A DNA stretch of 64,000 bases from Bacillus litorisediminis (GCF_022808645.1 NZ_JAKZKT010000006.1:1-64000), one strand, 5' to 3'. Positions 1 through 8,607 are shown, numbered from the stretch's first letter. Notes: generated by a model not told the origin, from the letters alone. Made by a program: numbers and translations.

Positions 1-192
1 ACGAGGATTAAAAGACTGATTACCTTAGGGGTTCCACCACATAAAGCATACGAATGGGGGAATTCTCGGAAGAAATACTGGAGAATCGCTTGTAGTCCAA
101 TCTTAAACAAAACCCTCCATAACTCCTATTGGAGAAATCGAGGGTTGAGAAGTCTAGCGGAACGATATGAATTTTTGCGTCAATCATCATAA
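1..192 (+). CDS. Group II intron-encoded reverse transcriptase/maturase, C-terminal end (5' truncated by window edge)
   Basis: The first frame is open from base 1 to a TAA at 190-192 and gives 63 residues. They include VPPHKAYEWGNSRKKYWRIA, SPILNKTLHNSYW and GLRSLAERYEFL, which I recognise as the C-terminal tail of bacterial group II intron maturases (LtrA-type). Intron RNA domains V and VI follow at once, the usual position for such an ORF (encoded in domain IV). The start lies outside the window. No HNH endonuclease motif is visible in this tail. Whether the upstream part is intact cannot be judged here. Confidence 0.85.
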   Translation, partial: TRIKRLITLGVPPHKAYEWGNSRKKYWRIACSPILNKTLHNSYWRNRGLRSLAERYEFLRQSS

Positions 193-266
193 TTGAACCG
201 CCGTATACCGAACGGTACGTACGGTGGTGTGAGAGGTCGGGGGTTAGTCACCCCCTCCTACTCGAT
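193..266 (+). mobile_element. 3' end of a group II intron: domains V and VI
   Basis: Bases about 194-229 form a domain V-like hairpin: ACCGCCGTA pairs with TACGGTGGT around an inner ACCG/CGGT stem, with a CGC-type catalytic triad on the 5' strand. Bases 234-266 resemble domain VI, a GGGGG/CCCCC stem with an unpaired A region, ending CTACTCGAT. This layout directly follows the maturase stop codon. The intron 3' boundary is placed at about 266 (final AT, matching the usual AY end). The 5' part and the 5' exon are outside the window. Confidence 0.8.
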
Positions 267-297
267 TAAAGTTCTTTTGCCAAGTTTTCTTTATTGT
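267..297 (+). repeat. Remnant of the intergenic repeat family flanking the intron 3' exon
   Basis: Bases 282-297 (GCCAAGTTTTCTTTAT) match exactly the 3' end of the structured repeats found at about 4054-4068 and in every unit of the 27382-27902 array. Only this terminal piece is present; the rest of the element would lie on the other side of the intron or is lost. It may be an element interrupted by the group II intron. Confidence 0.5.
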
Positions 298-339
298 TAA
301 ATCAAGGAGGATATGGTACATTGGGAACAAGGTTTTGTT

Positions 340-371
340 TAATTCATACTATGCTCATAGGAATTATATAA
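340..371 (+). promoter_or_regulatory. Candidate promoter and CymR-type operator region of the yrrT operon
   Basis: A possible -10 TACTAT lies at 347-352, followed by ATAGGAATTATAT from about 357. An ATAGGAAT core is what I recall of the CymR cysteine-metabolism operator in front of sulfur genes in B. subtilis, where the yrrT-mccAB operon is a CymR target. No good -35 is visible. The assignment rests on the remembered motif and the operon's identity. Confidence 0.35.
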
Positions 372-387
372 ATTAGAGGTGACTAAA

Positions 388-1026
388 GTGGGCCGTGAAT
401 TTTTAGATATATTTGCAGAGTGGGCAGATTCGTACGATCAAACTGTTTCAGGTCATGATCCTCAATATATGGAAGTCTTTTCGAACTATAATCAAATATT
501 AGAAGAAGTAGCTAATAGAGCGATTAGCACAGTGCTGGAATTTGGAGTCGGAACAGGCAACTTAACACAGGTTTTGCTGCAAAAGGGTTTAAAGGTTACT
601 GGTGTGGAACCATCTAAAGAAATGAGACAAATTGCTTTGCAAAAGCTTCCTTCTTTTGTAGAAATCAATGAAGGGGACTTTTTAACCTTCCCAATGCAAG
701 AGGGGATTCAAAGTATTGTAAGTACCTATGCTTTTCACCATTTAACAGATGAAGAGAAGGAAAAAGCTTTTCGTATCTATTCTTCCATGCTTGATAAGGG
801 TCAAAAAATTGTTTTCGCTGATACTATGTTTGAATCGGAGCAAATCTTTACTACAATGATAGAAGATGCCAAACAAAAAGGATATAATCGTCTTGCGGGA
901 GATCTGTTATCGGAATACTATACAACGATTCCAAAATTAAAGGATATGGTTACTTCTGCTGGATTTAGTGCTGATTTTAAACAGCTAAATCAGTTTGTCT
1001 GGATTATGGAGGCCATTAAACGATAA
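388..1026 (+). CDS. yrrT: SAM-dependent methyltransferase YrrT
   Basis: Class I methyltransferase of about 212 residues. The SAM-binding glycine motif is FGVGTGNL near residue 54, followed by the acidic strand end TGVEPSKEM and the later VSTYAFHHL motif. The N-terminus GREFLDIFAEWADSYD matches YrrT proteins. I chose GTG at 388 over the upstream in-frame GTG at 379 because AGAGGTGA (375-382) is well spaced for 388 and overlaps 379. It heads the yrrT-mtnN-mccA-mccB cluster, which turns S-adenosylhomocysteine into cysteine. Its own substrate is not established; the context suggests a SAM-consuming step feeding MtnN. Confidence 0.88.
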   Translation: MGREFLDIFAEWADSYDQTVSGHDPQYMEVFSNYNQILEEVANRAISTVLEFGVGTGNLTQVLLQKGLKVTGVEPSKEMRQIALQKLPSFVEINEGDFLTFPMQEGIQSIVSTYAFHHLTDEEKEKAFRIYSSMLDKGQKIVFADTMFESEQIFTTMIEDAKQKGYNRLAGDLLSEYYTTIPKLKDMVTSAGFSADFKQLNQFVWIMEAIKR

Positions 1027-1083
1027 AAATAACCACTCTCTCGCAATGGGCATTAAAAATTGGAGAAAGTAGGGACATAACAG

Positions 1084-1776
1084 ATGAAGATAGCCATTAT
1101 CGGAGCCATGGAAGAAGAAGTTGCGATTTTGCGGGACAAAATGACCGAAACAACCATTACGAATGTCGCTGGATGTGAATTTACAGAGGGGATATTAGAA
1201 GGGAAAAAGGTAATCCTATCAAAATCTGGGATTGGCAAGGTGAATGCAGCCATGTCGACCTCTCTTCTGCTGCAAATTTTTCAGCCTCATTACATTTTAA
1301 ATACTGGTTCTGCAGGCGGGTTCAATCCCAAGTTACAGGTAGGGGATCTCGTCATTTCGACAGAGATTCGCCATCATGATGTAGACGTTACGATATTTGG
1401 CTATGAGTATGGTCAAGTACCCCAGCTTCCAGCCGCTTTTAAAGCTGATGACCGGTTAATCGGAATCGCTGAGGAAGCTGCAAAAGGAATTGAAGGAGTT
1501 CAAACGGTTAAAGGGTTAATTGCAACAGGCGATTCGTTTATGAATGAACCGGAGCGGGTGGAATTTGTAAGAGGAAAGTTTCCTGAACTGCAAGCTGCTG
1601 AGATGGAGGCTGCAGCTATTGCACAGGTTGCGTATCTTTTTGGCAAGCCATTTTTGATTATCCGTGCCCTTTCAGATATTGCCGGCAAGGAATCAAACGT
1701 ATCATTTGAACAATTTTTAGATAAAGCTGCAAAGCATTCAGCTGAACTAATTGTTAATATCGTGAAGAATTTATAA
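1084..1776 (+). CDS. mtnN: 5'-methylthioadenosine/S-adenosylhomocysteine nucleosidase
   Basis: A 230-residue MTA/SAH nucleosidase, full length for the family. [13 protein letters not shown] carries the conserved catalytic acidic residue region. EMEAAAIAQ (near 174) and RALSDIAG (near 195) hold the ribose-binding Glu and the catalytic Asp. It splits S-adenosylhomocysteine into adenine and S-ribosylhomocysteine and also acts on methylthioadenosine in the cytoplasm. It lies 57 bp after yrrT and 23 bp before mccA. The Shine-Dalgarno is weak (GTAGGGA), but the ATG at 1084 fits the family N-terminus exactly. Confidence 0.95.
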   Translation: MKIAIIGAMEEEVAILRDKMTETTITNVAGCEFTEGILEGKKVILSKSGIGKVNAAMSTSLLLQIFQPHYILNTGSAGGFNPKLQVGDLVISTEIRHHDVDVTIFGYEYGQVPQLPAAFKADDRLIGIAEEAAKGIEGVQTVKGLIATGDSFMNEPERVEFVRGKFPELQAAEMEAAAIAQVAYLFGKPFLIIRALSDIAGKESNVSFEQFLDKAAKHSAELIVNIVKNL

Positions 1777-1799
1777 CAAGTGAAAAAAGGAGTGGGAAG

Positions 1800-3862
<2,063 letters not shown>

Positions 3863-3864
3863 TG

Positions 3865-3892
3865 AAAAGTCCCTTTTAAATGGGACTTTTTT
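3865..3892 (+). terminator. Terminator of the yrrT-mccB operon
   Basis: AAAAGTCCC pairs with GGGACTTTT around a short TTTTAAAT loop, and a T-run follows. It starts 3 bp after the mccB stop. A structured repeat begins directly after it. Confidence 0.85.
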
Positions 3893-4069
3893 GCACTTTA
3901 AGAAAGTATAAAATGTTTGCAAAGAAGTAAATTCGACGTAGTTAAATTTTTTGTTATAAAGTACGACGGCCAGGATGGGCAAGATGAGCTTTACATCAGG
4001 ACGTGGCGTTTAGATAGTGGTAAGTGCATGCTTGCAATCACCCTTGGCACTAGCCAAGTTTTCTTTAGG
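3893..4069 (+). repeat. Structured intergenic repeat, copy downstream of mccB
   Basis: This non-coding stretch of about 177 bp begins on the last T of the mccB terminator. ACTTTA (3896-3901) and TAAAGT (3957-3962) bracket a stem whose loop holds GCAAAGAAG and TTCGACGTAG (3932-3941). After GTACGACGGCCAGGA comes AAGTGCATG, and the 3' end is CTTGG-CACTAG-CCAAG plus TTTTCTTTA (4044-4068), a terminator-like hairpin. The same order of blocks occurs at 27382-27902, 61779-61932 and 63816-64000. No convincing protein is encoded; a 61-codon open frame here shifts with each repeat copy. Confidence 0.75.
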
Positions 4070-4113
4070 TATCCCCTGCTATTTCTTCCATTAATTGCAT
4101 AAGAGATTAAAAG

Positions 4114-4141
4114 TTTAATATGGTATTCTTTTAGATATAAT
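4114..4141 (+). promoter_or_regulatory. Probable promoter of yrhC
   Basis: TATAAT lies at 4136-4141, with a weak -35 TTTAAT at 4114-4119 (16-bp spacer). Transcription would begin near 4148, so the upstream in-frame ATG at 4147 could not serve as the start codon and the TTG at 4165 is favoured. Confidence 0.45.
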
Positions 4142-4164
4142 TTAGAATGGCGGGGGGGGTCGGT

Positions 4165-4413
4165 TTGAAAAATTATATGAAGATTCTAAAAGGAAAAGTA
4201 GAAGATTATCAAAGATTTGCTTACGTTTTACTTGCTGGGAGCGGATTTTTATATTTTGGTGCTGTAATCCCTGCCATTGAAAAAACTGCAATGGTCCAAG
4301 TTTTATTAATGACAGGTACCATTGTTTTTATAGCGGCAGCAACTGTATGCTTGTTTTATGCAAAACACTGCAAGCGGATTTTAAACCGCTTAGAAGAAGA
4401 TGAAAATATATAA
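4165..4413 (+). CDS. yrhC: YrhC family small membrane protein
   Basis: An 82-residue protein beginning (M)KNYMKILKGKVEDYQRF. Two predicted membrane segments lie at about residues 17-39 and 46-66, followed by a charged tail. It resembles YrhC, whose gene also follows mccB in B. subtilis; its function is unknown. I prefer the TTG at 4165: a G-rich stretch (4152-4159) lies upstream, and the ATG at 4147 sits at the predicted transcription start. ATG 4177 is a second option. A repeat element separates it from mccB, so it probably has its own promoter. Confidence 0.75.
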   Translation: MKNYMKILKGKVEDYQRFAYVLLAGSGFLYFGAVIPAIEKTAMVQVLLMTGTIVFIAAATVCLFYAKHCKRILNRLEEDENI

Positions 4414-4420
4414 TAGATTT

Positions 4421-4450
4421 AAAGCTAACCGATGCGGTTGGCTTTTTTTT
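4421..4450 (+). terminator. Terminator after yrhC
   Basis: AAAGC-TAACC pairs with GGTTG-GCTTT around GATGC and is followed by eight T residues. It lies 8 bp after the yrhC stop. Confidence 0.85.
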
Positions 4451-4513
4451 ATATTGATAAAACAGCAACTTTAGGTTGTACACCCATTTTTTATCCGTTT
4501 AGGAAAAAAGTGG

Positions 4514-4542
4514 TTTACTTTTTAATTCCTTACATATATAAT
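4514..4542 (+). promoter_or_regulatory. Sigma-A-type promoter in front of the mini-ORF region
   Basis: TTTACT (4514-4519) and TATAAT (4537-4542) are separated by exactly 17 bp. Transcription should start near 4549 and give a short leader with a good Shine-Dalgarno (AAAGGAGG, 4559-4566) ahead of the 29-codon ORF at 4578. Confidence 0.65.
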
Positions 4543-4577
4543 AGCAATGGAGATTAAGAAAGGAGGTCGAAGAAAAA

Positions 4578-4667
4578 ATGAAAAAGATCATTGCAGTATG
4601 TGAGAAGCAACAAATGAATAGCATTACAAAAACGTATTCGACCTCGGTGAACGGTTGTATTAGGTAG
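4578..4667 (+). CDS. Possible 29-residue peptide
   Basis: ATG at 4578 follows AAAGGAGG and encodes MKKIIAVCEKQQMNSITKTY and nine more residues, ending NGCIR. It is basic and has two cysteines. I recognise no family. Support comes from the promoter at 4514-4542, the ribosome binding site, and the terminator beginning 26 bp after the stop. This makes a self-contained transcription unit, but it could equally be a non-coding RNA with a chance frame. Confidence 0.4.
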   Translation: MKKIIAVCEKQQMNSITKTYSTSVNGCIR

Positions 4668-4692
4668 CAGTCTGCTCAATTTTAGTATGCAC

Positions 4693-4727
4693 ACCGCAGG
4701 AAGAAACGGATTCCTGCGGTTTTTTTG
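4693..4727 (+). terminator. Terminator after the 29-codon ORF
   Basis: ACCGCAGGAA pairs with TTCCTGCGGT around GAAACGGA, then seven T residues follow. The stem core CCGCAGG/CCTGCGG recurs in the next terminator at 4752. Confidence 0.85.
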
Positions 4728-4751
4728 TGCCTAAATTAGAGAAAATCTAAG

Positions 4752-4778
4752 CCGCAGGGGTTATTCCTGCGGTTTTTG
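4752..4778 (+). terminator. Second terminator with the same stem core
   Basis: CCGCAGG pairs with CCTGCGG around GGTTATT, then TTTTTG. It repeats the stem of the terminator only 25 bp upstream, so it is either a duplicated terminator or a tandem pair giving stronger termination. A further small hairpin with arms TCCA-AGAC/GTCT-GGA follows at about 4796-4821. Confidence 0.7.
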
Positions 4779-4896
4779 TACTTTATGGGGAAAATCCAAA
4801 GACTTCGCCCTTTGTCTGGATAATTCCTAAAGCAGAACAACAACCGCCACTCATTTTTCAATCTCTAAGATAAATATTGAAGGAGGAAAAACAGTC

Positions 4897-5040
4897 ATGA
4901 CATTTCAGTTTATTTTCTTTACGATTACGATTGAAAAGCGTAAAAAAACCGCTGAACAAATTTGGCATGAAGAACATGTACAAAAAATTTATGATGAAAT
5001 GAAAACTCGTCAAGCTGAATATTTTAACCGAATTGGGTAA
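4897..5040 (+). CDS. yrzI: YrzI family small protein
   Basis: A 47-residue protein starting MTFQFIFFTITIEKRKK, preceded by AAGGAGG (4879-4885). It has a hydrophobic N-terminal half, then an amphipathic charged region with EQIWHEEHVQKIYDEM. This pattern (FFTITI-[KR]R and a conserved HxEQV-like stretch) is that of the Bacillus-specific YrzI family, which has no known function. It lies between yrhC and sigK. It is too short for most gene callers. Confidence 0.75.
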   Translation: MTFQFIFFTITIEKRKKTAEQIWHEEHVQKIYDEMKTRQAEYFNRIG

Positions 5041-5087
5041 TGTGTGAGCACGAAATCATTTATTATTTAGAAAGGAGAGTGGAGTTG

Positions 5088-5144
5088 ATGAATATGTCAT
5101 CTAAACTTTTGGTAATGATTGTTATGGAGATGGATACAGCGTAG
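5088..5144 (+). CDS. Possible 18-residue peptide
   Basis: ATG at 5088 (TTG at 5085 also possible) follows AAAGGAGAGTGGAG (5071-5084) and encodes MNMSSKLLVMIVMEMDTA. It ends 7 bp before a terminator. It is hydrophobic with an acidic end; no family recognised. Its position after yrzI, with its own ribosome binding site and terminator, parallels the ORF at 4578. Evidence of translation is lacking. Confidence 0.35.
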   Translation: MNMSSKLLVMIVMEMDTA

Positions 5145-5150
5145 TATGCA

Positions 5151-5181
5151 AGGCAGCCTGCTAAAGGCTGCCTATTTATTT
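5151..5181 (+). terminator. Terminator after the mini-ORF region
   Basis: AGGCAGCC (5151-5158) pairs with GGCTGCCT (5166-5173) around TGCTAAA, followed by ATTTATTTG. Confidence 0.75.
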
Positions 5182-5232
5182 GCAGCATTTACTGCCAACG
5201 GATGTACGGGCCACTTTCTTAGTAAGACATGC

Positions 5233-5261
5233 ACAAATACTCTCCTCTATACATAGGTATA
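5233..5261 (+). promoter_or_regulatory. Candidate mother-cell (sigma-E/sigma-K type) promoter of sigK
   Basis: AC at 5233-5234 and CATAGGTAT from 5252 are separated by 17 bases, similar to the sigma-K pattern AC-N16/17-CATAnnnTA, though the final TA is shifted. sigK is known to be transcribed first by sigma-E and then autoregulated. The match is imperfect. Confidence 0.3.
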
Positions 5262-5295
5262 AGTTATAGGCGAATGTCTAAGGAGAGGTGATGAA

Positions 5296-6009
5296 ATGTC
5301 TGGAATTCTTGCAGCATTATCTTACTTGGTGAAAGAGCTTTTTTTTCTTGTTTCATATGTAAAAAATAACGCCTTTCCACAACCCTTATCTGCAAGCGAA
5401 GAAAGGAAGTATCTTCGCAAAATGGCAGAAGGGGATGAGGAAGCCAGGAACCTATTAATCGAACATAATTTAAGACTGGTTGCTCACATAGTTAAGAAGT
5501 TCGAGAACACCGGAGAAGATGTCGAAGACTTAATCTCCATTGGGACCATTGGTTTAATCAAAGCGATTGAAAGCTATTCAGAAGGGAAAGGAACGAAACT
5601 CGCTACCTATGCAGCCAGATGTATTGAAAACGAGATACTTATGCATTTACGGGCTTTAAAGAAAACGAAAAAGGATGTTTCCTTGCATGATCCTATCGGC
5701 CAGGACAAAGAGGGAAATGAAATAAGTTTAATTGATGTATTAAAATCTGATTCTGATGATGTAATTGATACCATTCAGTTAAATATGGAACTGGAAAAGG
5801 TCAAAGAATACATCGATGTTTTAGACGGCCGGGAAAAAGAGGTCATTATCGGGCGCTTTGGACTTGATTTACAAAAGGAAAAAACACAGCGTGAAATTGC
5901 AAAAGAGCTTGGGATCTCAAGGAGCTACGTATCGAGAATTGAAAAAAGAGCTTTAATGAAGATGTTCCATGAGTTTTATCGGGCAGAGAAAGAGAAAAAG
6001 AATAAGTAA
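5296..6009 (+). CDS. sigK: RNA polymerase sporulation sigma factor SigK (pro-sigma-K), uninterrupted
   Basis: A 237-residue sigma-70 family protein. The first 20 residues ([20 protein letters not shown]) form the hydrophobic pro-sequence removed by SpoIVFB, and the mature part begins [11 protein letters not shown]. Region 2 ([17 protein letters not shown]...[19 protein letters not shown]) and region 4 ([24 protein letters not shown]) are complete. It directs late mother-cell transcription in sporulation. Unlike B. subtilis 168, where the skin element splits the gene, the frame is continuous. The Shine-Dalgarno AGGAGAGGTG precedes the ATG. Confidence 0.96.
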   Translation: MSGILAALSYLVKELFFLVSYVKNNAFPQPLSASEERKYLRKMAEGDEEARNLLIEHNLRLVAHIVKKFENTGEDVEDLISIGTIGLIKAIESYSEGKGTKLATYAARCIENEILMHLRALKKTKKDVSLHDPIGQDKEGNEISLIDVLKSDSDDVIDTIQLNMELEKVKEYIDVLDGREKEVIIGRFGLDLQKEKTQREIAKELGISRSYVSRIEKRALMKMFHEFYRAEKEKKNK

Positions 6010-6010
6010 A

Positions 6011-6057
6011 ACAAAAAACGGAGGAATCCTTTAGAAAAAGGATTTCCCCGTTTTTTT
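6011..6057 (+). terminator. Terminator after sigK
   Basis: AACGG-GGAATCCTTT pairs with AAAGGATTTCC-CCGTT around a small loop, followed by a T-run. It begins just after the sigK stop. Confidence 0.85.
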
Positions 6058-6125
6058 AAATAGAAAAGCCTGAAACTAAAAGTATCGGACATACGTATAT
6101 AGATAAATGGAACAAAGGAACAGAA

Positions 6126-6644
6126 ATGGGGATTATGATCATGAACTATGACAACAGGCCAAAAATTGATATACCAAAAACCGCCTTTGAGAAGTGGTTT
6201 GATTTCATTGCAGGTTTTATTTTTGTAGCAAATTTCGTGTTTATCCTCATTCAATGGAATGAGATTCCTGACCGGGTTCCTACCCATTTTAATGTTTTTG
6301 GGGAAGCGGACGACTGGGGAGGCAAGGGATTCATATGGGTTCTGCCCTTGGTTGGGATATTCATTTGGACTATGATGACCGTTTTAGGAAAACACCCGCA
6401 TACGTTTAATTATATGGTTCAAATCACAGAAGAGAACGCCGAAAGACAATATCGAAACGGAAAGCTTCTCATGAATATGATAAAAAATGAAATTATCCTT
6501 TTATTTTCCTACCTTTCTTTTAGTACAATACAAGTTGCTAAGGGCGGAACAATGCTTCTCGGCATATGGGAATTGCCGATCGTATTGGTTACCATATTTG
6601 GGACTATTACTATTTTTACGATCCGTTCATTTCGTTTAAAATAA
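6126..6644 (+). CDS. DUF1648 domain membrane protein
   Basis: A 172-residue protein with four predicted membrane segments (about 25-45, 73-92, 118-138 and 146-166). IPDRVPTHFNVFGEADDWGGKG (split across 45-70) is the DUF1648 signature seen in SdpI-like membrane proteins. The function here is unknown; the family includes immunity and signalling proteins, but no partner toxin lies nearby. AAAGGA precedes the ATG at 6126; ATGs at 6135 and 6141 are alternatives. It faces the convergent lipoprotein gene, sharing a terminator. Confidence 0.75.
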   Translation: MGIMIMNYDNRPKIDIPKTAFEKWFDFIAGFIFVANFVFILIQWNEIPDRVPTHFNVFGEADDWGGKGFIWVLPLVGIFIWTMMTVLGKHPHTFNYMVQITEENAERQYRNGKLLMNMIKNEIILLFSYLSFSTIQVAKGGTMLLGIWELPIVLVTIFGTITIFTIRSFRLK

Positions 6645-6675
6645 AAAAGCTGTTACTTAGCCGTAACAGCCTTTT
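6645..6675. terminator. Bidirectional terminator between the DUF1648 gene and the convergent lipoprotein gene
   Basis: AAAAGCTGTTAC pairs with GTAACAGCCTTTT around TTAGCC. There are A residues on the left and T residues on the right, so it can work in both directions. Confidence 0.8.
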
Positions 6676-7639
6676 ACATTTTTCCATCCTGAGTCAATGG
6701 CTCCCAATTGGCACCAAAATCTTTTGTTTGCAGTATATCCAAGTCATAGGTTGTTATCGCAATTTGATTCGCATCTGTTGGAGAAACCGCAATATACGTA
6801 ATAGGATTATCATAATCTAGATGCGGTATGGTTATTGGTGATGTTTTTCTATTTTTGATGGAATAGCTTTGTAGAGAAATCGTACCTTCATCAGAAACCG
6901 TCGAGTATATTAATTGTTCATTGGAAAACGCAAGGGCTGTGATCATTCCATCAACCCATTTTGAGAAGGTCTTTCCAGAATCTTCTGACCCGTACACTCC
7001 CTGTCTTGTTGCCATCGCCACTATTTTTCCATTACTTGGATGAACCGCTATCATTCCGAATGAGTCGGCATCAAAACCTGCCATTTCCGGCTGATTAAAG
7101 CTTTGTCCGGCATCCGGGGAATGATAAAAGCCTTGTTCTAATAAAGAATTTGGCTGTTCATTAATGACATAGAGATCTTGATCTGAAAAGCTTGCCCCTA
7201 AAAAGTGGAAATCCGACTCACCTGAAAATTGAATAGGTTCCAGCTGCTCTCCGTAGTTACTGGCTCTAACTAAGCCGAGCGGATTTTCCAATGATGAACC
7301 TTCTTCAGGATGGCCGCTTACAAGAAACCCATTTTCAGTCACTTGGAACCCCATATAGTCATGAAGGTTTTGGGTGGTTTCATACCAAATTCCATCACGA
7401 TTCATTTTAAGTCCATGATGGGTTGCCACCAGTAATTCATTTTTTAAGTTATACCCAATCCCATGAATATGCTCAATTGTTAATTCTTCACTTTGAACTA
7501 AGTAAGGAAGGTTTGAATCCTGAGTTACCTTTTCATCGGTTTGATTTGCTTCTTTTTCAGCTTCCTGCTGCTTTTCATTCTGGGAACAGGCTGATAGAAA
7601 CAACAACGTGATGGTTGCAGTAATGATCCATTTTCGCAA
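6674..7639 (-). CDS. Exported lipoprotein with a BNR/WD-type beta-propeller (F510_1955-like)
   Basis: A 321-residue protein beginning (M)RKWIITATITLLFLSACSQ: a lipoprotein signal peptide with lipobox LSAC, so it should be anchored outside the membrane. The rest has recurring beta-propeller motifs of the SPDAGQSF, SEDSGKTFSKW and TKDFGANWEPL kind (sialidase/BNR Asp-box repeats near 180, 225 and 305). No glycosidase catalytic residues can be assigned. Start TTG 7639 is chosen because AGAGGTG sits 8 bp upstream; a GTG at 7650 overlaps that site. Function unknown. Confidence 0.75.
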   Translation of the reverse strand: MRKWIITATITLLFLSACSQNEKQQEAEKEANQTDEKVTQDSNLPYLVQSEELTIEHIHGIGYNLKNELLVATHHGLKMNRDGIWYETTQNLHDYMGFQVTENGFLVSGHPEEGSSLENPLGLVRASNYGEQLEPIQFSGESDFHFLGASFSDQDLYVINEQPNSLLEQGFYHSPDAGQSFNQPEMAGFDADSFGMIAVHPSNGKIVAMATRQGVYGSEDSGKTFSKWVDGMITALAFSNEQLIYSTVSDEGTISLQSYSIKNRKTSPITIPHLDYDNPITYIAVSPTDANQIAITTYDLDILQTKDFGANWEPLTQDGKM

Positions 7640-7760
7640 TTTATAAACACCTCTACTGTATTGTAACCTTGTCATTAACACTATAAGCGAAAATGTTATA
7701 AAAATCACGTGAACAAATTGAGAAAATTAAATCGTGCGCGGAAAGGTTTGGGGAAAAACA

Positions 7761-7886
7761 ATGAATCGCAATGAAAGACATATAACTGAAGTTGCTCAAT
7801 CGCTATTAGATGAAAATCGAATGAGCTCTATTAAACAATGGAAGCCGGACTTTATAGATTTTGATAATCCTTTTTTAAATCTTTGA
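7761..7886 (+). CDS. Possible 41-residue protein, unknown
   Basis: ATG at 7761 gives MNRNERHITEVAQSLLDENR followed by a segment ending FDNPFLNL. The composition looks protein-like, but the only ribosome binding hint is GGGGAA. Its 3' end overlaps the convergent zinc-finger ORF (7852-8001) by 35 bp, so both are unlikely to be real full genes unless they overlap tail to tail. No family recognised. Confidence 0.25.
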   Translation: MNRNERHITEVAQSLLDENRMSSIKQWKPDFIDFDNPFLNL

Positions 7887-8001
7887 CCTTGACTATAGTT
7901 TTTCCTTTACCTTTGCATACTGGACAATTTTTTGAAATCATTCCATAACTTTTAACCGTTCCTGTTCCATTACATTTCCTGCAAATTGCAATTACTTTCA
8001 A
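7852..8001 (-). CDS. Small DnaJ-type zinc-finger protein (two CxxCxGxG motifs)
   Basis: A 49-residue ORF starting at TTG 8001 with AGGGGTGA a few bases upstream on the reverse strand. It contains CRKCNGTG (residues 7-14) and CPVCKGKG (26-33), spaced like the zinc-binding repeats of DnaJ and of YuiA-type small Bacillus proteins. The four cysteines should bind one zinc. The C-terminus is lysine-rich. Function unknown; an RNA, DNA or protein-binding role is an inference from the fold only. Confidence 0.6.
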   Translation of the reverse strand: MKVIAICRKCNGTGTVKSYGMISKNCPVCKGKGKTIVKVKDLKKDYQNL

Positions 8002-8127
8002 GCAGATCACCCCTTATATTTAGAATTTTCAAATGTTTATAATTACTATTATTATATAAAAAATTTGTGAACCTTGTGTAGTATCTTGCTTACAAAATTT
8101 ATCAGGTCCTCCATTTAATGAATAAAT

Positions 8128-8253
8128 AGGGAGACAAGAATCAGCTGGAACTATGAAAATAGCATCGCAATTGTCCGCGACCGACTCGGCTATTTGGAAA
8201 AATTTTATCGGGATAATGAAAGTAAAGCTCATTCGTTAGCCCAAACCATCTAG
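8128..8253 (+). pseudogene. Possible decayed gene fragment
   Basis: The frame from 8128 to the TAG at 8251-8253 reads RETRISWNYENSIAIVRDRL, then GYLEKFYRDNESKAHSLAQTI. This looks like the C-terminal helix region of a real protein, but there is no start codon: a stop (TGA, 8119-8121) lies just upstream in frame and no ribosome binding site is seen. It may be the remnant of a deleted gene. No family recognised. Confidence 0.25.
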
Positions 8254-8302
8254 TCGATTGTCTCATAAAATATTGTAGAATCAAGACGAGGAGGGGGATA
8301 TC

Positions 8303-8446
8303 ATGCCATATCCATACCCATACACATGTGGTGTTCCTTACCCAGTACCAGTTGTCACCTATGGAGCTGGAGGAGCCTATTTTGCCTTAGTGGTGGTACT
8401 GCTCGTCCTTTTGCTAATCTTTGGCGGCTGGTGGTGCTGGAAATAA
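8303..8446 (+). CDS. YjcZ-family small sporulation protein
   Basis: A 47-residue peptide from ATG 8303, with GAGGAGGGGG about 5 bp upstream. It has a Tyr/Pro-rich N-terminus (MPYPYPYTCGVPYPVPVV), a glycine hinge (YGAGGAYFAL), one hydrophobic segment of about 17 residues and the end GGWWCWK. The GG-[YF]-FALVVVLLVLL-I pattern is typical of YjcZ/YczN small peptides made in spore formers. Its role is probably spore-associated; the exact function is unknown. A terminator follows. Confidence 0.65.
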   Translation: MPYPYPYTCGVPYPVPVVTYGAGGAYFALVVVLLVLLLIFGGWWCWK

Positions 8447-8466
8447 ATAAGACGTAAACATAATGC

Positions 8467-8506
8467 AGGGTGATCCGCTGTCATTTACGGATTCACCCTT
8501 CTTTAT
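8467..8506 (+). terminator. Terminator after the YjcZ-type gene
   Basis: AGGGTGATCCG pairs with CGGATTCACCCT around CTGTCATTTA, followed by TCTTTATTT. Confidence 0.8.
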
Positions 8507-8607
8507 TTAACGAAAAGCAAAATTTTAGGGAATCGAAATAAATGAATAGTAATTTGATAGGAATCGTTTTATAATAATGATAATTCTTGCAATTGGAGGG
8601 GTGCCAT

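Noticed and set aside
313-342. Nine-codon ORF (ATG 313) behind AAGGAGG
   Set aside because: The ribosome site is only 2 bp from the ATG and the peptide is too short to support; yrrT has its own site.
3917-4102. 61-codon ORF after mccB
   Set aside because: It lies inside the structured repeat; the frame is not kept in the other copies and no ribosome site is present.
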